Positions 27,442-36,132 of a stretch of DNA of 64,000 nt are shown here, piece by piece; the stretch's first letter is position 1; each line of letters starts with the position of its first letter. The notes under the pieces were generated by a model that made no database searches, was not told where the DNA came from, and saw nothing but the letters and a program-made list of their open reading frames with translations. This DNA comes from an uncultured Bacteroidales bacterium (GTDB lineage: Bacteria; Bacteroidota; Bacteroidia; Bacteroidales; Bacteroidaceae): assembly GCA_902779875.1 (NCBI GenBank), contig CACZCX010000018.1:1-64000 (forward strand). The letters run 5' to 3'. The position numbers and the translations under genes were made by a program.

Positions 27442-28851
27442 ATGAAACTCATCCCCATCTACACCTGGAACAGGAGTCTGCTTGAGTTCAACCGCAAGCG
27501 TGACAAACTGAGCCGCCAGCCCTGGGCGCAGGGCGTACTGCTTCTGTTTTGCGTAATCATTGCCATGCTGCTGGCTAATCTGCCCGTGGTAAGTACCTAC
27601 TACAAGTCATTCCTGGAGACCAATGTCCAGATCCACCTGCAGAGTCCCAACGGTAACATAAACTGGCTGTTCCCGCATGAGATGACCATCGAGAAGTTCA
27701 TCAATGACATACTCATGGTGATATTCTTCTTTACCGTTGGTCTGGAGATCAAGCGTGAGGTGGCTCATGGGGAGCTTTCATCGGTCAAGAAGGCACTGCT
27801 GCCGGTTATCGCCGCATTCGGCGGTGTGATCATGCCGGCCATATTCTACACACTGGTAAACAAAGGCACAGCGGGTGCATCGGGTTGGGGTATTCCTACC
27901 GCTACCGATATCGCGTTTGCGGTCTGCATACTCTCAGTGCTGGGTGACAGGGTGCCTGTATCACTTAAGGTGTTCCTTACGGCGCTGGCCATAGCCGATG
28001 ACCTGATTGCCATCCTGGTGGTGGCCATCTTCTACGGCGGTCATATCAATTTCCTGCTGCTGGGTTTGTCAATCGTGGTCATATTCGTGGCATGGCTCAT
28101 GTCACATTTCGGCCAGAAAAATATCTGGGTATATCTGGTGCTGGCGGTGATAGTGTGGGTGCTGTTCTATTATTCAGGCATTCATGCCACCATGTCAGGT
28201 GTGGTAATGGCGTTCGTGATTCCCTCCAAGGCGCGTTACGAACGTTCATATGTGCTGCATAAGATCAAGTTTTTCTCCAACAAGCTCATAAAGTTTGATC
28301 AGGTCGATGACGAGACCATGTTCCCTAACGGTCCCCAGCGCCATTTCCTGCGTCGCATACATAAGACCGCTTACGGCTCACTCGATATGAGTTACCGCGT
28401 GGAGCATGCCCTCTCTCCCTGGGTTAACTTTGTTATCATGCCTATTTTCGCGCTGGCTAACGCAGGTGTGGAGATATCGGACCTCTCTTATTTCAATGTG
28501 TTCAACACGGCGGGCGTAGCCGGTGGCGTAGGTCTGGGCATATTCCTGGGACTGGTGCTGGGCAAGCCTGTGGGCATAACCCTGTTCAGTTTCCTGGCCA
28601 TCAAGAGCCGCATATGCGCTATGCCTGACAAGGCTAAGTGGGGAATGTTCTTTGCTGTTGCCTGCCTGGGCGGTATAGGATTCACCATGTCAATCTTTGT
28701 CGACACCCTGTCGTTCTCAGGACTTGAGCAGGTGGAACAAATGAGAAACGCCGGCAAGATAGCCATTCTCATGGGTTCTCTGGCTGCCGGCGTTTTGGGT
28801 TCAGTGCTGATTACCTTTGCTTCAAAGGGTAATCATTCGGCTGAGAACTGA
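27442..28851 (+). CDS. nhaA: Na+/H+ antiporter NhaA
   Basis: A 469-residue inner-membrane antiporter exchanging two protons for one sodium ion. About twelve membrane segments are visible. Family signatures are [12 protein letters not shown] (TM2 region), PTATDIAFA and the paired-Asp motif [12 protein letters not shown]; the [13 protein letters not shown] segment is also conserved. Compared with E. coli NhaA (388 residues) it has an extended hydrophilic insertion at about residues 265-310 ([18 protein letters not shown]), common in Bacteroidota relatives. The 3' end overlaps the convergent rubredoxin gene by 19 bp. Confidence 0.95.
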   Translation: MKLIPIYTWNRSLLEFNRKRDKLSRQPWAQGVLLLFCVIIAMLLANLPVVSTYYKSFLETNVQIHLQSPNGNINWLFPHEMTIEKFINDILMVIFFFTVGLEIKREVAHGELSSVKKALLPVIAAFGGVIMPAIFYTLVNKGTAGASGWGIPTATDIAFAVCILSVLGDRVPVSLKVFLTALAIADDLIAILVVAIFYGGHINFLLLGLSIVVIFVAWLMSHFGQKNIWVYLVLAVIVWVLFYYSGIHATMSGVVMAFVIPSKARYERSYVLHKIKFFSNKLIKFDQVDDETMFPNGPQRHFLRRIHKTAYGSLDMSYRVEHALSPWVNFVIMPIFALANAGVEISDLSYFNVFNTAGVAGGVGLGIFLGLVLGKPVGITLFSFLAIKSRICAMPDKAKWGMFFAVACLGGIGFTMSIFVDTLSFSGLEQVEQMRNAGKIAILMGSLAAGVLGSVLITFASKGNHSAEN

Positions 28852-28991
28852 TCCTTGCCTACTCCGCAAAGGGGGCAGACAAAATCATCAGGAACCTGCT
28901 CCCAAGGTGTTCCGGGCTCGATTCCGGCCTCGGGACATCCCACTGCGGGATCATACTCCCAACCGCACATGTCACATACGTATTTCTGCAT
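28833..28991 (-). CDS. Rubredoxin, 52 aa
   Basis: A short frame on the minus strand encodes a canonical rubredoxin. It starts [18 protein letters not shown], continues with [18 protein letters not shown] and ends KDQFSAE. Four Cys residues (6, 9, 39, 42) bind one iron. Rubredoxins shuttle electrons to rubrerythrin and flavodiiron proteins, and both partners are encoded next door. The start codon lies 21 bp after the rubrerythrin stop, so the two genes form an operon. The last 19 bp overlap the end of nhaA on the other strand. Confidence 0.93.
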   Translation of the reverse strand: MQKYVCDMCGWEYDPAVGCPEAGIEPGTPWEQVPDDFVCPLCGVGKDQFSAE

Positions 28992-29012
28992 AGCTGTGAT
29001 ATTTGGGGTTAA

Positions 29013-29552
29013 TCAATAATTCTCGGCGTTGATCTCAAAGTAAGACTTGGGATGTGCACATACGGGGCAAATCTCAGGTGCCTTGGTGCCTACGATGATG
29101 TGACCGCAGTTACGGCACTCCCATATCTTGACCTCACTCTTGGCGAATACCTGTTCTGTCTCAATGTTCTTGAGCAGTGCGCGGTAGCGCTCCTCGTGAT
29201 GCTTCTCGATAGCGGCAACCATACGGAACTTCTTGGCAAGTACGGTGAAACCCTCCTTCTCGGCGGTCTTGGCGAAATCCTCGTACATATCGGTCCATTC
29301 ATAGTTCTCGCCGTCGGCGGCGGCAGCCAGGTTCTGGGCGGTGTCACCTATGCCGTTAAGCTCCTTGAACCACATCTTGGCGTGCTCCTTCTCGTTTTCT
29401 GCTGTCTTGAGGAACAGGGCTGCAATCTGCTCAAAGCCATCTTTCTTGGCTTTTGATGCAAAGTATGTATACTTGTTTCTGGCCTGTGACTCACCGGCAA
29501 AAGCTGCTTCCAGATTCTTCTCGGTCTGGGTTCCTGAATAGATTGTTTTCAT
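29013..29552 (-). CDS. rbr: Rubrerythrin
   Basis: A 179-residue cytoplasmic peroxidase that reduces hydrogen peroxide in anaerobes. The N-terminal four-helix diiron domain contains the ligands in [11 protein letters not shown] (Glu20) and [10 protein letters not shown], then EKHHEERYR. The C-terminal rubredoxin-like domain has two Cys-x2-Cys pairs (ECRNCG and CPVCAHP). It is the first gene of the rbr-rubredoxin operon and is divergent from fprA. Their promoters face each other in the 114-bp gap. Confidence 0.96.
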   Translation of the reverse strand: MKTIYSGTQTEKNLEAAFAGESQARNKYTYFASKAKKDGFEQIAALFLKTAENEKEHAKMWFKELNGIGDTAQNLAAAADGENYEWTDMYEDFAKTAEKEGFTVLAKKFRMVAAIEKHHEERYRALLKNIETEQVFAKSEVKIWECRNCGHIIVGTKAPEICPVCAHPKSYFEINAENY

Positions 29553-29601
29553 AATTGTTATGGTTTAAGGTTTGTGTTCTTTTTGACTTTGTCCTTCAAG
29601 G

Positions 29602-29632
29602 CAAAAATAGGAATCTCCTTTATATAATCAAA
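29602..29632 (-). promoter_or_regulatory. Promoter of the rubrerythrin-rubredoxin operon
   Basis: On the minus strand TTTG (29629-29632) and TATTTTTG (29602-29609) are separated by 19 bases, a full match to the Bacteroidota consensus. It overlaps the divergent fprA promoter. Confidence 0.7.
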
Positions 29633-29649
29633 GAATTGGGCTAATTTTG
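29619..29649 (+). promoter_or_regulatory. Promoter of fprA
   Basis: TTTA at 29619-29622 and TAATTTTG at 29642-29649 are separated by 19 bases. The start codon is at 29667. The -33 half is interleaved with the rubrerythrin promoter, so RNA polymerase or a regulator bound here would affect both directions. Confidence 0.65.
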
Positions 29650-29666
29650 CATATCATTTTACGATT

Positions 29667-30848
29667 ATGGTTACAAAGTTGACAGATACAGTCCGTTATA
29701 TAGGTGCCGATGACCTGGACCTGGACCTTTTTGAGAGTCAGTACATAGTTCCTCAGGGAATGTCATATAACTCATATGTCATTCTTGACGATAAGGTTGC
29801 CGTTATGGATACCGCCGATGCCCGCAAGGCCGATGAGTGGAAAGCCAACCTCAAGGAGGCTATTGACGGCCGTCAGCCCGATTATCTGGTTGTCCATCAC
29901 TTGGAGCCTGACCACTCAGCTCTCATAGAGTGGGTGCTCAGGGAGTATCCGTCAGTAACCGTAGTGGCCAGCGCCAAGGCCATCCAGATGCTCCCTCAGT
30001 TCTTTGAGGATATAGAGCTTGACGGCCGTACCCTTGCCGTAAAGGAGGGCTCGGAACTCTCGCTGGGCAGCCATTGCCTCAGGTTCGTTGCCGCTCCCAT
30101 GGTTCACTGGCCCGAGGTTATGGTCTCTTTCGATGAGCTGGACGGCGCCCTTTACAGTGCCGATGCGTTCGGTAAGTTCGGCGCCCTGAGCAAGTGCGGC
30201 TTCTATGGCCGTGACGATGACGACTGGGCTTGCGAGGCACGCCGCTACTACTTTAATATAGTAGGTAAGTTCGGCGGTCCGGTACGCACCCTGCTTGACA
30301 AGACGTCAGCTTTAGCCATACGTACCATACGTCCGCTCCACGGTCCCATACTGGAGGATAACATGGAGGAGTATCTGGGTCTCTATAAGATATGGAGCCG
30401 TTATGATGTGGAGACCGATGGCATATTCATAGCATGTGCCTCTATCCACGGAGGAACCCTGGCCGCTGCTGAGAAACTTGCCGATATACTGCGCTCCAAG
30501 GGCGCTGAGAGAGTTGTGGTAAGCGATCTGTGCCGCTCTGATTTTGCCGAGAACGTGGAGGATGCGTTCCGTCACTCCAAACTTGTCCTGGCCGCCTCAT
30601 CATATGACGGAGGGGTATTCACACCCATGTACGAGTTCCTGCACCGCCTGCAGATAAAGGGTTACTGCAACCGTAAGGTGGCTATCCTGGAGAACGGCTC
30701 GTGGGCTCCGTCGGCCGGCCGTGTCATGAAAGAGATGGTAGGCGCCATGAGCAACATAGAACTGGTGGATCCCATGGTCACCATCAGGAGCCGCATGAAA
30801 AAATCCGATATCCCAGCTCTGGAGAACCTGGCTGACGCCATCCTCTAA
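29667..30848 (+). CDS. fprA: Flavodiiron protein (FprA family oxygen/NO reductase)
   Basis: A 393-residue cytoplasmic A-type flavodiiron protein reducing oxygen to water (or NO to N2O) with electrons from rubredoxin. The N-terminal metallo-beta-lactamase-like domain carries the diiron ligands HLEPDH (His78, Glu80, Asp82, His83), then MVHWPEVM and RPLHGPI. The C-terminal flavodoxin domain binds FMN, with CASIHGGT and SSYDGGVF. It is divergent from the rubrerythrin-rubredoxin operon, forming an oxygen-defence locus. The stop codon overlaps the left edge of a large palindrome (30847-30930). Confidence 0.94.
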   Translation: MVTKLTDTVRYIGADDLDLDLFESQYIVPQGMSYNSYVILDDKVAVMDTADARKADEWKANLKEAIDGRQPDYLVVHHLEPDHSALIEWVLREYPSVTVVASAKAIQMLPQFFEDIELDGRTLAVKEGSELSLGSHCLRFVAAPMVHWPEVMVSFDELDGALYSADAFGKFGALSKCGFYGRDDDDWACEARRYYFNIVGKFGGPVRTLLDKTSALAIRTIRPLHGPILEDNMEEYLGLYKIWSRYDVETDGIFIACASIHGGTLAAAEKLADILRSKGAERVVVSDLCRSDFAENVEDAFRHSKLVLAASSYDGGVFTPMYEFLHRLQIKGYCNRKVAILENGSWAPSAGRVMKEMVGAMSNIELVDPMVTIRSRMKKSDIPALENLADAIL

Positions 30849-30930
30849 AAAGGAGCCAAAGGGGACGGTTCTATTTGGCCCCTTTTTCGAAAAGGGTGCC
30901 AAATAGAACCGTCCCCTTTGGCTCCTTTTT
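30847..30930. repeat. 84-bp palindrome of the GGGGACGGTTCT family, copy 2
   Basis: A perfect 33-bp inverted repeat (30847-30879 and 30898-30930) encloses an inner pair CCCTTTT/AAAAGGG around TCG, so nearly the whole element folds on itself. T tracts at both edges would let it terminate transcription in both directions. It fills the space between the convergent stop codons of fprA and the lipoprotein gene. The core AGGGGACGGTTCT is shared with 13744-13795. Confidence 0.85.
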
Positions 30931-31663
30931 ACTCGTAGATTATGTCGCGCTCCACGATGTGCTCGGGGAGGCGGTGCTTGTTGTAGGTACGGGCCTGGGT
31001 CCAGTTGCCGTGTTCATCGAAAGTGATGTAATCGGTATAGACTATCCTCTCATCGTTGCCATTCAGCACATGCTTCTCTATGATGTTGTGCTTCTTGTCA
31101 TATTTGTTGGTCTCGAGGGTGAGGATGTTACCCTGACCGTCCATGAACTTGAGTGACTTGGGGTATCCCTTGAGGTCTGTGCGTACCACGTTTATGCTTG
31201 TGATCTTGCCGTTTTCCGATATCTCTGTCCTGTGCCAGCCCAGGAACGAGGTCTTCTTTACGCTCAGACGTACGTTGCGGCCGTTCATCTCCTGCAGATA
31301 CTCCAGTACGCCGTCCTTCTGCGAAGAGAGGTTGAGGCGTGCTATCACATGGCCGTTTGACTTGTTGACGCTTCGTACGCAGATGCCGTTCTCGAAAAGG
31401 CTCTCGGCTTCGGATGTAACTACTCCCGATGTATCTATGATGGCGGAGCATATCTCGTTGCCGTTAATGTCATAGATGGATTTGTTTACCGACATGACAT
31501 CGGTACCTGTATTACCTGCGAACCACATCTCGGGCATGCGGACACGGTTGGTGACCTCCTGAACACGTCCTTTCATGCCTCCGAACGGAACCTCCTTGTA
31601 TCCGGGGTCGGCGCATGAAATGACTGTAAGGGTAAGAAACAGCAGGTAGATTGACTTTTTCAT
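30929..31663 (-). CDS. Lipoprotein with YD-like repeats
   Basis: A 244-residue protein with a lipoprotein signal peptide (MKKSIYLLFLTLTVI, then SC). The mature part contains short YD/RHS-like phrases (YDINGNEI, YDKKHNIIEK, FDEHGNWTQ), which in Bacteroidota often occur in secreted proteins of unknown role. No catalytic domain is visible. It ends against the 84-bp palindrome and starts 4 bp after the stop of the upstream DUF3109 gene, so the two are probably co-transcribed. Confidence 0.7.
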   Translation of the reverse strand: MKKSIYLLFLTLTVISCADPGYKEVPFGGMKGRVQEVTNRVRMPEMWFAGNTGTDVMSVNKSIYDINGNEICSAIIDTSGVVTSEAESLFENGICVRSVNKSNGHVIARLNLSSQKDGVLEYLQEMNGRNVRLSVKKTSFLGWHRTEISENGKITSINVVRTDLKGYPKSLKFMDGQGNILTLETNKYDKKHNIIEKHVLNGNDERIVYTDYITFDEHGNWTQARTYNKHRLPEHIVERDIIYE

Positions 31664-31667
31664 GAGC

Positions 31668-32249
31668 TTATATGATGTTCTGTTTTTTCATCTCGCCTAC
31701 AGTGAGCTCCAGCTCGTCATACCACTCCTTCCCGAAACGGCGTATGAGCGGCTCCTTGAGGCATTTGTAAATGGGCAGGCCCTCCCTGTGACCTTTTATG
31801 ACGGCTGCCTTGCACACATCCCATCGGTCATAGTTGAGTCCCCAGTAGGGTCCCAGTTTCTTGACTCTTATAGGGTAGAGGTGGCATGATATCGGTTTCA
31901 TGAAACCGACCTTGCCCTCACGGTACGCCTTCTCAATGGCGCAGTAGCAACAGCCGTTGTCATCATAGCAGGTGAACACGCAGTCCTTGCCGTTCACTAT
32001 CTGAGTGACCAGCTCTCCCTCGGGATCTGGGTAGGCAATACCTTTTTCCTCAATAGCCTTGAGAGCCTGGGGTGAGAGCATATCCCTGATTACGGGTAGC
32101 AGCTTCTCTATCTCAGCTATCTCCTCAACGGTGACGGGGGCACCGGCATCGCCCTCCACGCAGCAGTCGCCGTGACACTTCCTGAGGTCACAGCAGAACT
32201 CCTTGGTTATCACATCGAGTGATACTATAGTATCCTGAATCTGAAGCAT
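31668..32249 (-). CDS. DUF3109 family Cys-rich protein
   Basis: A 193-residue protein of the DUF3109/YkgJ-like type. Conserved Cys clusters are FCCDLRKCHGDCC near residues 18-30, CVFTCYDDNGCCYCAIE near 90-105, CHLYPIR, and a late YKCLKEPL. The spacing suggests metal (Fe or Zn) coordination. The function is unknown. It is the first gene of a two-gene operon with the YD-repeat lipoprotein and is divergent from the DUF456 gene 51 bp away. A -7-like TACTTTTG (32254-32261, minus) precedes its start, but no -33 was found. Confidence 0.8.
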   Translation of the reverse strand: MLQIQDTIVSLDVITKEFCCDLRKCHGDCCVEGDAGAPVTVEEIAEIEKLLPVIRDMLSPQALKAIEEKGIAYPDPEGELVTQIVNGKDCVFTCYDDNGCCYCAIEKAYREGKVGFMKPISCHLYPIRVKKLGPYWGLNYDRWDVCKAAVIKGHREGLPIYKCLKEPLIRRFGKEWYDELELTVGEMKKQNII

Positions 32250-32300
32250 TGCGCAAAAGTAGTGAAATAATTGCTACCTTAGCCCCCAAATTCTGAAAGT

Positions 32301-32780
32301 ATGACATCGACAATACTTATAGTTCTTGCCGTTATTATGGGTGTAGTGGGAATTATCGGCAGTATAGTTCCCGGGCTGCCCGGACCTCCGCTGAGTTGGA
32401 TAGGAGTGCTGCTTGCATTCCTCAGCCATAAGCTTGGCGGACAGGATATGACATTAACGTTCGTCCTTGTATGGCTGGCCATAACAATCGCAGTTACCGT
32501 GCTGGATTACATTGTACCTTCAAGATTCACCAAACTGGCCGGCGGCACCAAAGCCGGAAGCCAGGGCGCGCTCATAGGAATGGTAATAGGTATGTTCTTT
32601 ACTCCGATAGGCATGATACCATGCAGTCTTCTGGGAGCGTTTGTGGCAGAACTTTTCCAATCTGACAAGAGTTGGGCCGATGCACTGAAATCATCACTCG
32701 GCACTTTTGCAGGATTTCTGGTGGGCACAGGTATGAAACTCACGGCAACTGTAGCCATGACTTTCTATATTCTTTTTTGA
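32301..32780 (+). CDS. DUF456 family membrane protein
   Basis: A 159-residue inner-membrane protein with about four or five hydrophobic segments, and glycine-rich turns typical of DUF456 (GSIVPGLPGPPLSWIG, GSQGALIGMVIGMFF, GAFVAELFQ). The role of the family is unknown. It is divergent from the DUF3109 gene and is followed 81 bp later by a secreted hydrolase gene. Confidence 0.8.
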   Translation: MTSTILIVLAVIMGVVGIIGSIVPGLPGPPLSWIGVLLAFLSHKLGGQDMTLTFVLVWLAITIAVTVLDYIVPSRFTKLAGGTKAGSQGALIGMVIGMFFTPIGMIPCSLLGAFVAELFQSDKSWADALKSSLGTFAGFLVGTGMKLTATVAMTFYILF

Positions 32781-32861
32781 AAAGTTATTTTAACTTTGCG
32801 TGTCCTTTCCGGATAATAGAGAAAGCGGAACAGATAAATTACTTCTTAATTACACTATAAA

Positions 32862-33911
32862 ATGAAAAAGAACATTCTTATTGTTGCGGCTGTAATGATG
32901 TCGCTCACTTGTTTTGCCCAGTTCCCGGGCGGTGGTGGATTTCCTGGTGGCGGTATGCCTCCTATGGGTGGCGGCGGATTCGGCGGCGGAATGCCTATGG
33001 GCGGTTTCGGCGGATTCGGTGGCCCCCAGGGTGCTGCACAGGTTGAGTATTCAGAGAAATTCTCCGATATCAACTACGCCGGTGACGACGGCCAGGTTTA
33101 TCACACTCTTGACATCTACCTGCCTAAGGAGGTTAAGGATAAGTATCCCGTTGTAGTACACATCTACGGTAGTGCATGGGGCAGCAACAGTTCAAAGGGT
33201 ATGGCCGATTTAACTACAATCGGTCAGGCTTTGCTCAATGCAGGTTATGCAGTGGTTTGCCCGAACCACCGTTCAATCGCAGATGCCAAGTGGCCTGCTC
33301 AGGTTAACGATATTAAGGCCGTTATCCGCTTTATCCGCGCTAACGCCGACAAGTACAAGTTCGATACCTCATTCATCGCAACATCAGGTTTCTCATCAGG
33401 CGGTCACCTGAGCGCCGTTACCGCTCTTTCAAACAACGTTAAGATCGGTAAGTACGGTGATGCAGAGTATGACATTGAGGGTAATGTAGGTCCTTACACC
33501 AAGGAGTCAAGTTACGTAAACGCATTCTGCGACTGGTCAGGTCCCACTGAGCTCCTGCAGATGGATTGCGGCAACGCAATGTCATTCGGTGGCCCGGGTA
33601 ATACCCCTGAGGAGCAGATTATCGGCGCTCCCAAGGAGGGCAACGAGGACAAGTTCATGCTTCTGAGCGCATCAGGCTACCTGGATAAGAATGATGTTGC
33701 CGGTTACATGTTTCACGGTGATGCCGACCCTGTAGTTGCTTCATGCGTAAGCCAGTATCTGTATGACCAGATGCAGAAGGTCGGCGTAGAGAGCTACATA
33801 GTACGCGTACCCAATGGTAGCCACGGTGGCGCAGCCATGTACACCGAGGAGAACCTCAAGAAGATGACCGACTTCCTGGATGCACAGCGCGCCAAGTCAG
33901 CCAAGAAATAA
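32862..33911 (+). CDS. Secreted alpha/beta hydrolase with Gly/Met-rich N-terminal linker
   Basis: A 349-residue exported esterase-like protein. A signal peptide (about residues 1-19, ending CFA before QFPGG) is followed by about 40 residues composed almost only of Gly, Met, Pro and Phe. The hydrolase domain starts near residue 75 with LDIYLP. The nucleophile is Ser178 in GFSSGG, and late motifs GDADPVV and GSHGG supply the likely Asp and His. The usual HGG oxyanion motif is replaced by IYGSAWG. Similar BD-FAE-type enzymes remove acyl or feruloyl groups from plant glycans; the substrate is not known. A TAACTTTG -7 box lies at 32791-32798, 64 bp before the ATG. Confidence 0.8.
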   Translation: MKKNILIVAAVMMSLTCFAQFPGGGGFPGGGMPPMGGGGFGGGMPMGGFGGFGGPQGAAQVEYSEKFSDINYAGDDGQVYHTLDIYLPKEVKDKYPVVVHIYGSAWGSNSSKGMADLTTIGQALLNAGYAVVCPNHRSIADAKWPAQVNDIKAVIRFIRANADKYKFDTSFIATSGFSSGGHLSAVTALSNNVKIGKYGDAEYDIEGNVGPYTKESSYVNAFCDWSGPTELLQMDCGNAMSFGGPGNTPEEQIIGAPKEGNEDKFMLLSASGYLDKNDVAGYMFHGDADPVVASCVSQYLYDQMQKVGVESYIVRVPNGSHGGAAMYTEENLKKMTDFLDAQRAKSAKK

Positions 33912-33930
33912 TAGTATCTGAACAATATGA

Positions 33931-33962
33931 CAAGAGGACGGTTCGTATAGACCGTCCTCTTG
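33931..33962. terminator. Bidirectional terminator between convergent genes
   Basis: CAAGAGGACGGT (33931-33942) pairs perfectly with ACCGTCCTCTTG (33951-33962). The hairpin sits 20 bp after the hydrolase stop and directly against the stop of the minus-strand lipoprotein gene. Its sequence differs from the GGGGACGGTTCT repeats. Confidence 0.75.
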
Positions 33963-35009
33963 TTATTTGGAATAATAGCTGAACCTAATGCTCTTGGGGG
34001 AATCGGGGTCTAGTTGGTCTATTGTTTCCATTGAGATGGACATTTTGTTGTCATTGTAAAAATAACGGGTTATCCTGTCTCCCTTTATTATACCGTCTCT
34101 TTGTGTCAACTCTCTGACAACCGTTAGGCGACCGAGAGAATCGTATTCGTATTCATTCCTGATAAAAGAGTCTTGAACAGGTTCATTATGATTGGTCTTA
34201 AAAAACTCGATCTTTGAACTTAATTTCCAGTTGTTGTCATACTCGTAACGGGTGTCATTATCTAACGTATCGTGGCTGATTGATGTGGCTTTAACGATAT
34301 GTCCATTATTGTCATACTCATACAACTCTGTCAACTGGATGTTATGAATGGTCTTACTTAAACAGTTTCCAAGACTGTTATAAGTGAATTCTGTCTTTCC
34401 GCTTGGGCTTTCCTCTGATAATAGATGGCCCTCCTCATTGAATTCCTGTTTGCTCATGAGCGTGCCGTTCATCGGGTCAGATCCTCTGTATGTATAGATA
34501 TATTTCTTGTGGTTGGATTGGTCATAGTCTGCGAACCGGTATTCCCGGGTTAACCAATATGAATTGTCAAAGACTCTGTATTCCGATGACAGGTACAATC
34601 CGTCTTGACTGTAGGTGTTGAGTGTCATGTCTAACGGAACCCATCCTTCATCACTCTTATTAATCCTTATATCTAATGTATGATTGTCAAAAATCATGGT
34701 CGTATCTTTGAGATTCTTGTTCTCATAGTTAATGACTAAAACAGATTCCACTCCTTCAAACAATGAATCTCTACGTATGGCTCTGGAATAATCTTTATTG
34801 TGTCCAAGAACAAATGATTCCCATCTTACCAAACGGTAATCTTTGCCAAGTTCTGATTCGTTCCTTATTTCAAGACAGGATTCATGACCTACTGTTACTA
34901 TGGTGTCAAACGGACAATCCAGGTAAACAGTTGACGATTGCCTATCATGACATCCATATGAAACTAATGCCGTAAATATAAACAATCCTGTTAGCTTTAA
35001 GTACCTCAT
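33963..35009 (-). CDS. Lipoprotein with YD-type repeats
   Basis: A 348-residue protein with an N-terminal signal and lipobox (LVSYGC, Cys near residue 20). The second half has several YD-type repeats: FTYNSLGNCLSK, YEYDNNGHIVKA, YEYDNNWKLSS and YEYDSLGRLTVV. These resemble RHS/YD repeats, which bind carbohydrate or build beta-barrel shells in large toxins; here only a short array exists and no toxin domain is visible. Base composition is AT-richer than the neighbouring core genes, suggesting recent acquisition. The next minus-strand gene upstream, another lipoprotein, ends 53 bp away. Confidence 0.7.
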   Translation of the reverse strand: MRYLKLTGLFIFTALVSYGCHDRQSSTVYLDCPFDTIVTVGHESCLEIRNESELGKDYRLVRWESFVLGHNKDYSRAIRRDSLFEGVESVLVINYENKNLKDTTMIFDNHTLDIRINKSDEGWVPLDMTLNTYSQDGLYLSSEYRVFDNSYWLTREYRFADYDQSNHKKYIYTYRGSDPMNGTLMSKQEFNEEGHLLSEESPSGKTEFTYNSLGNCLSKTIHNIQLTELYEYDNNGHIVKATSISHDTLDNDTRYEYDNNWKLSSKIEFFKTNHNEPVQDSFIRNEYEYDSLGRLTVVRELTQRDGIIKGDRITRYFYNDNKMSISMETIDQLDPDSPKSIRFSYYSK

Positions 35010-35061
35010 GATTATTTACTCTAGAGTTCTGCAATAGGTAAAGATACGTTGTTATTCTTAT

Positions 35062-35676
35062 CTACTCTCTATATATAATGTATGGAATGTCGTGAATGTC
35101 AATTGTACCATAACCTTTACCGTGTTGTGGATCATAACAATCTACTTCTGTACAATCTATAATTTTTCCCCATCGTGTTTTTTGTGAAAGATACTCCTTG
35201 CCAACAATCCAATGTCCATCTCCTGTGTTTATTATCATGGGGTAACTACCCATACTTTGAAAGGCTGTTTCCATTTGGCTAGCATAATAATTGGGGACTT
35301 TTTCTCCGTCAACTATTGCATCCCAGGAAAGTCTAGTCCAAGATTCACCTGAACATGCTTCTACTATTGTCTCAAGTTCTTCACCTGTGAGGGAATATTC
35401 TGCGCCATAGGATAAATCTAGTTTATCACATTTCCTTGCTACTGTTTCTAAAGCTGAACCTATATCTGGATCTTGTCCATTTATTACATAAGCGACACAA
35501 CAAACTCCACAATTATATGTGGAATTATAGATATCTTTAGATTTCTTTTGTCGGGGAATAAAAGTCTCAAGGGAATCGTCATCATCGTAATACTCATAGA
35601 AATCGGTTTGAACACACGACGAAAGAACAAACAACGTTCCCAAATACACAATCAATCCAACTGCAAACTTTCTCAT
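35062..35676 (-). CDS. Lipoprotein with papain/C39-like cysteine peptidase pattern
   Basis: A 204-residue protein with a lipoprotein signal (LFVLSSC, Cys21) and an acidic segment after it (EYYDDDDS). The mature domain shows a possible cysteine-peptidase triad: Cys56 in YNCGVCCVAYV, His155 in GDGHWIVGKEY and Asp182 in CYDPQHGKG. This is the order and local context of C39/papain-like enzymes that act on Gly-rich peptides. Extra Cys residues (59, 60, 83, 108, 175, 180) may form disulfides. AT-rich composition matches the neighbouring YD-repeat lipoprotein. Activity is inferred from pattern only. Confidence 0.6.
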   Translation of the reverse strand: MRKFAVGLIVYLGTLFVLSSCVQTDFYEYYDDDDSLETFIPRQKKSKDIYNSTYNCGVCCVAYVINGQDPDIGSALETVARKCDKLDLSYGAEYSLTGEELETIVEACSGESWTRLSWDAIVDGEKVPNYYASQMETAFQSMGSYPMIINTGDGHWIVGKEYLSQKTRWGKIIDCTEVDCYDPQHGKGYGTIDIHDIPYIIYRE

Positions 35677-36132
35677 ATATATTTATTATTACAAAACCAT
35701 GTCGGGCTACCGTATCTTCTGTTATAAATAGGTTTCAATAATATCTTTACTAAAACATTATCAACAAACAAGTAACAGAACGGCATAATCAGTAAGGTTT
35801 CAGCGAATATACGTTTTTTTTAAATTTCCCCTCTTTTTCTCGTTAAAATATTGACATTAATCATTTGTAAGGCTGGCTAAAAGAGAATCGGGTACAATTC
35901 TTCCTTTGATGTCGCTTTGTGTGATTGCGAGGACCGGCAGCTTGTCGTTTTGTTAACTATGCGTCTGCACTTGCGTTAAAATAGTGTAATTATTACGGTT
36001 GATTTTAAGATTTGAGGGGCTATATGTTACAATGAAGCGGGGGAATGTGTAATTTCGCGGCCGAAAACGAAAAGAGAATATTTTTAAGTATCGGCAAAGG
36101 GCCGATGATGATGTTAATCAACTAAGTACATT
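35677..36132. other. Divergent intergenic region before the SulP gene
   Basis: This is 456 bp without a supported gene. The only promoter-like sequence towards the transporter is TAATTTCG at 36050-36057, 75 bp before the ATG, with GTTA 20 bases upstream, a weak match. A small hairpin-capable CGGCAAAGGGCCG stretch lies near 36093. I see no riboswitch or RNA gene. Confidence 0.4.

Noticed and set aside
33931-33962. Third member of the GGGGACGGTTCT palindrome family
   Set aside because: The arm is CAAGAGGACGGT and lacks the GGGGACGGTTCT core, so it is treated as an ordinary terminator.
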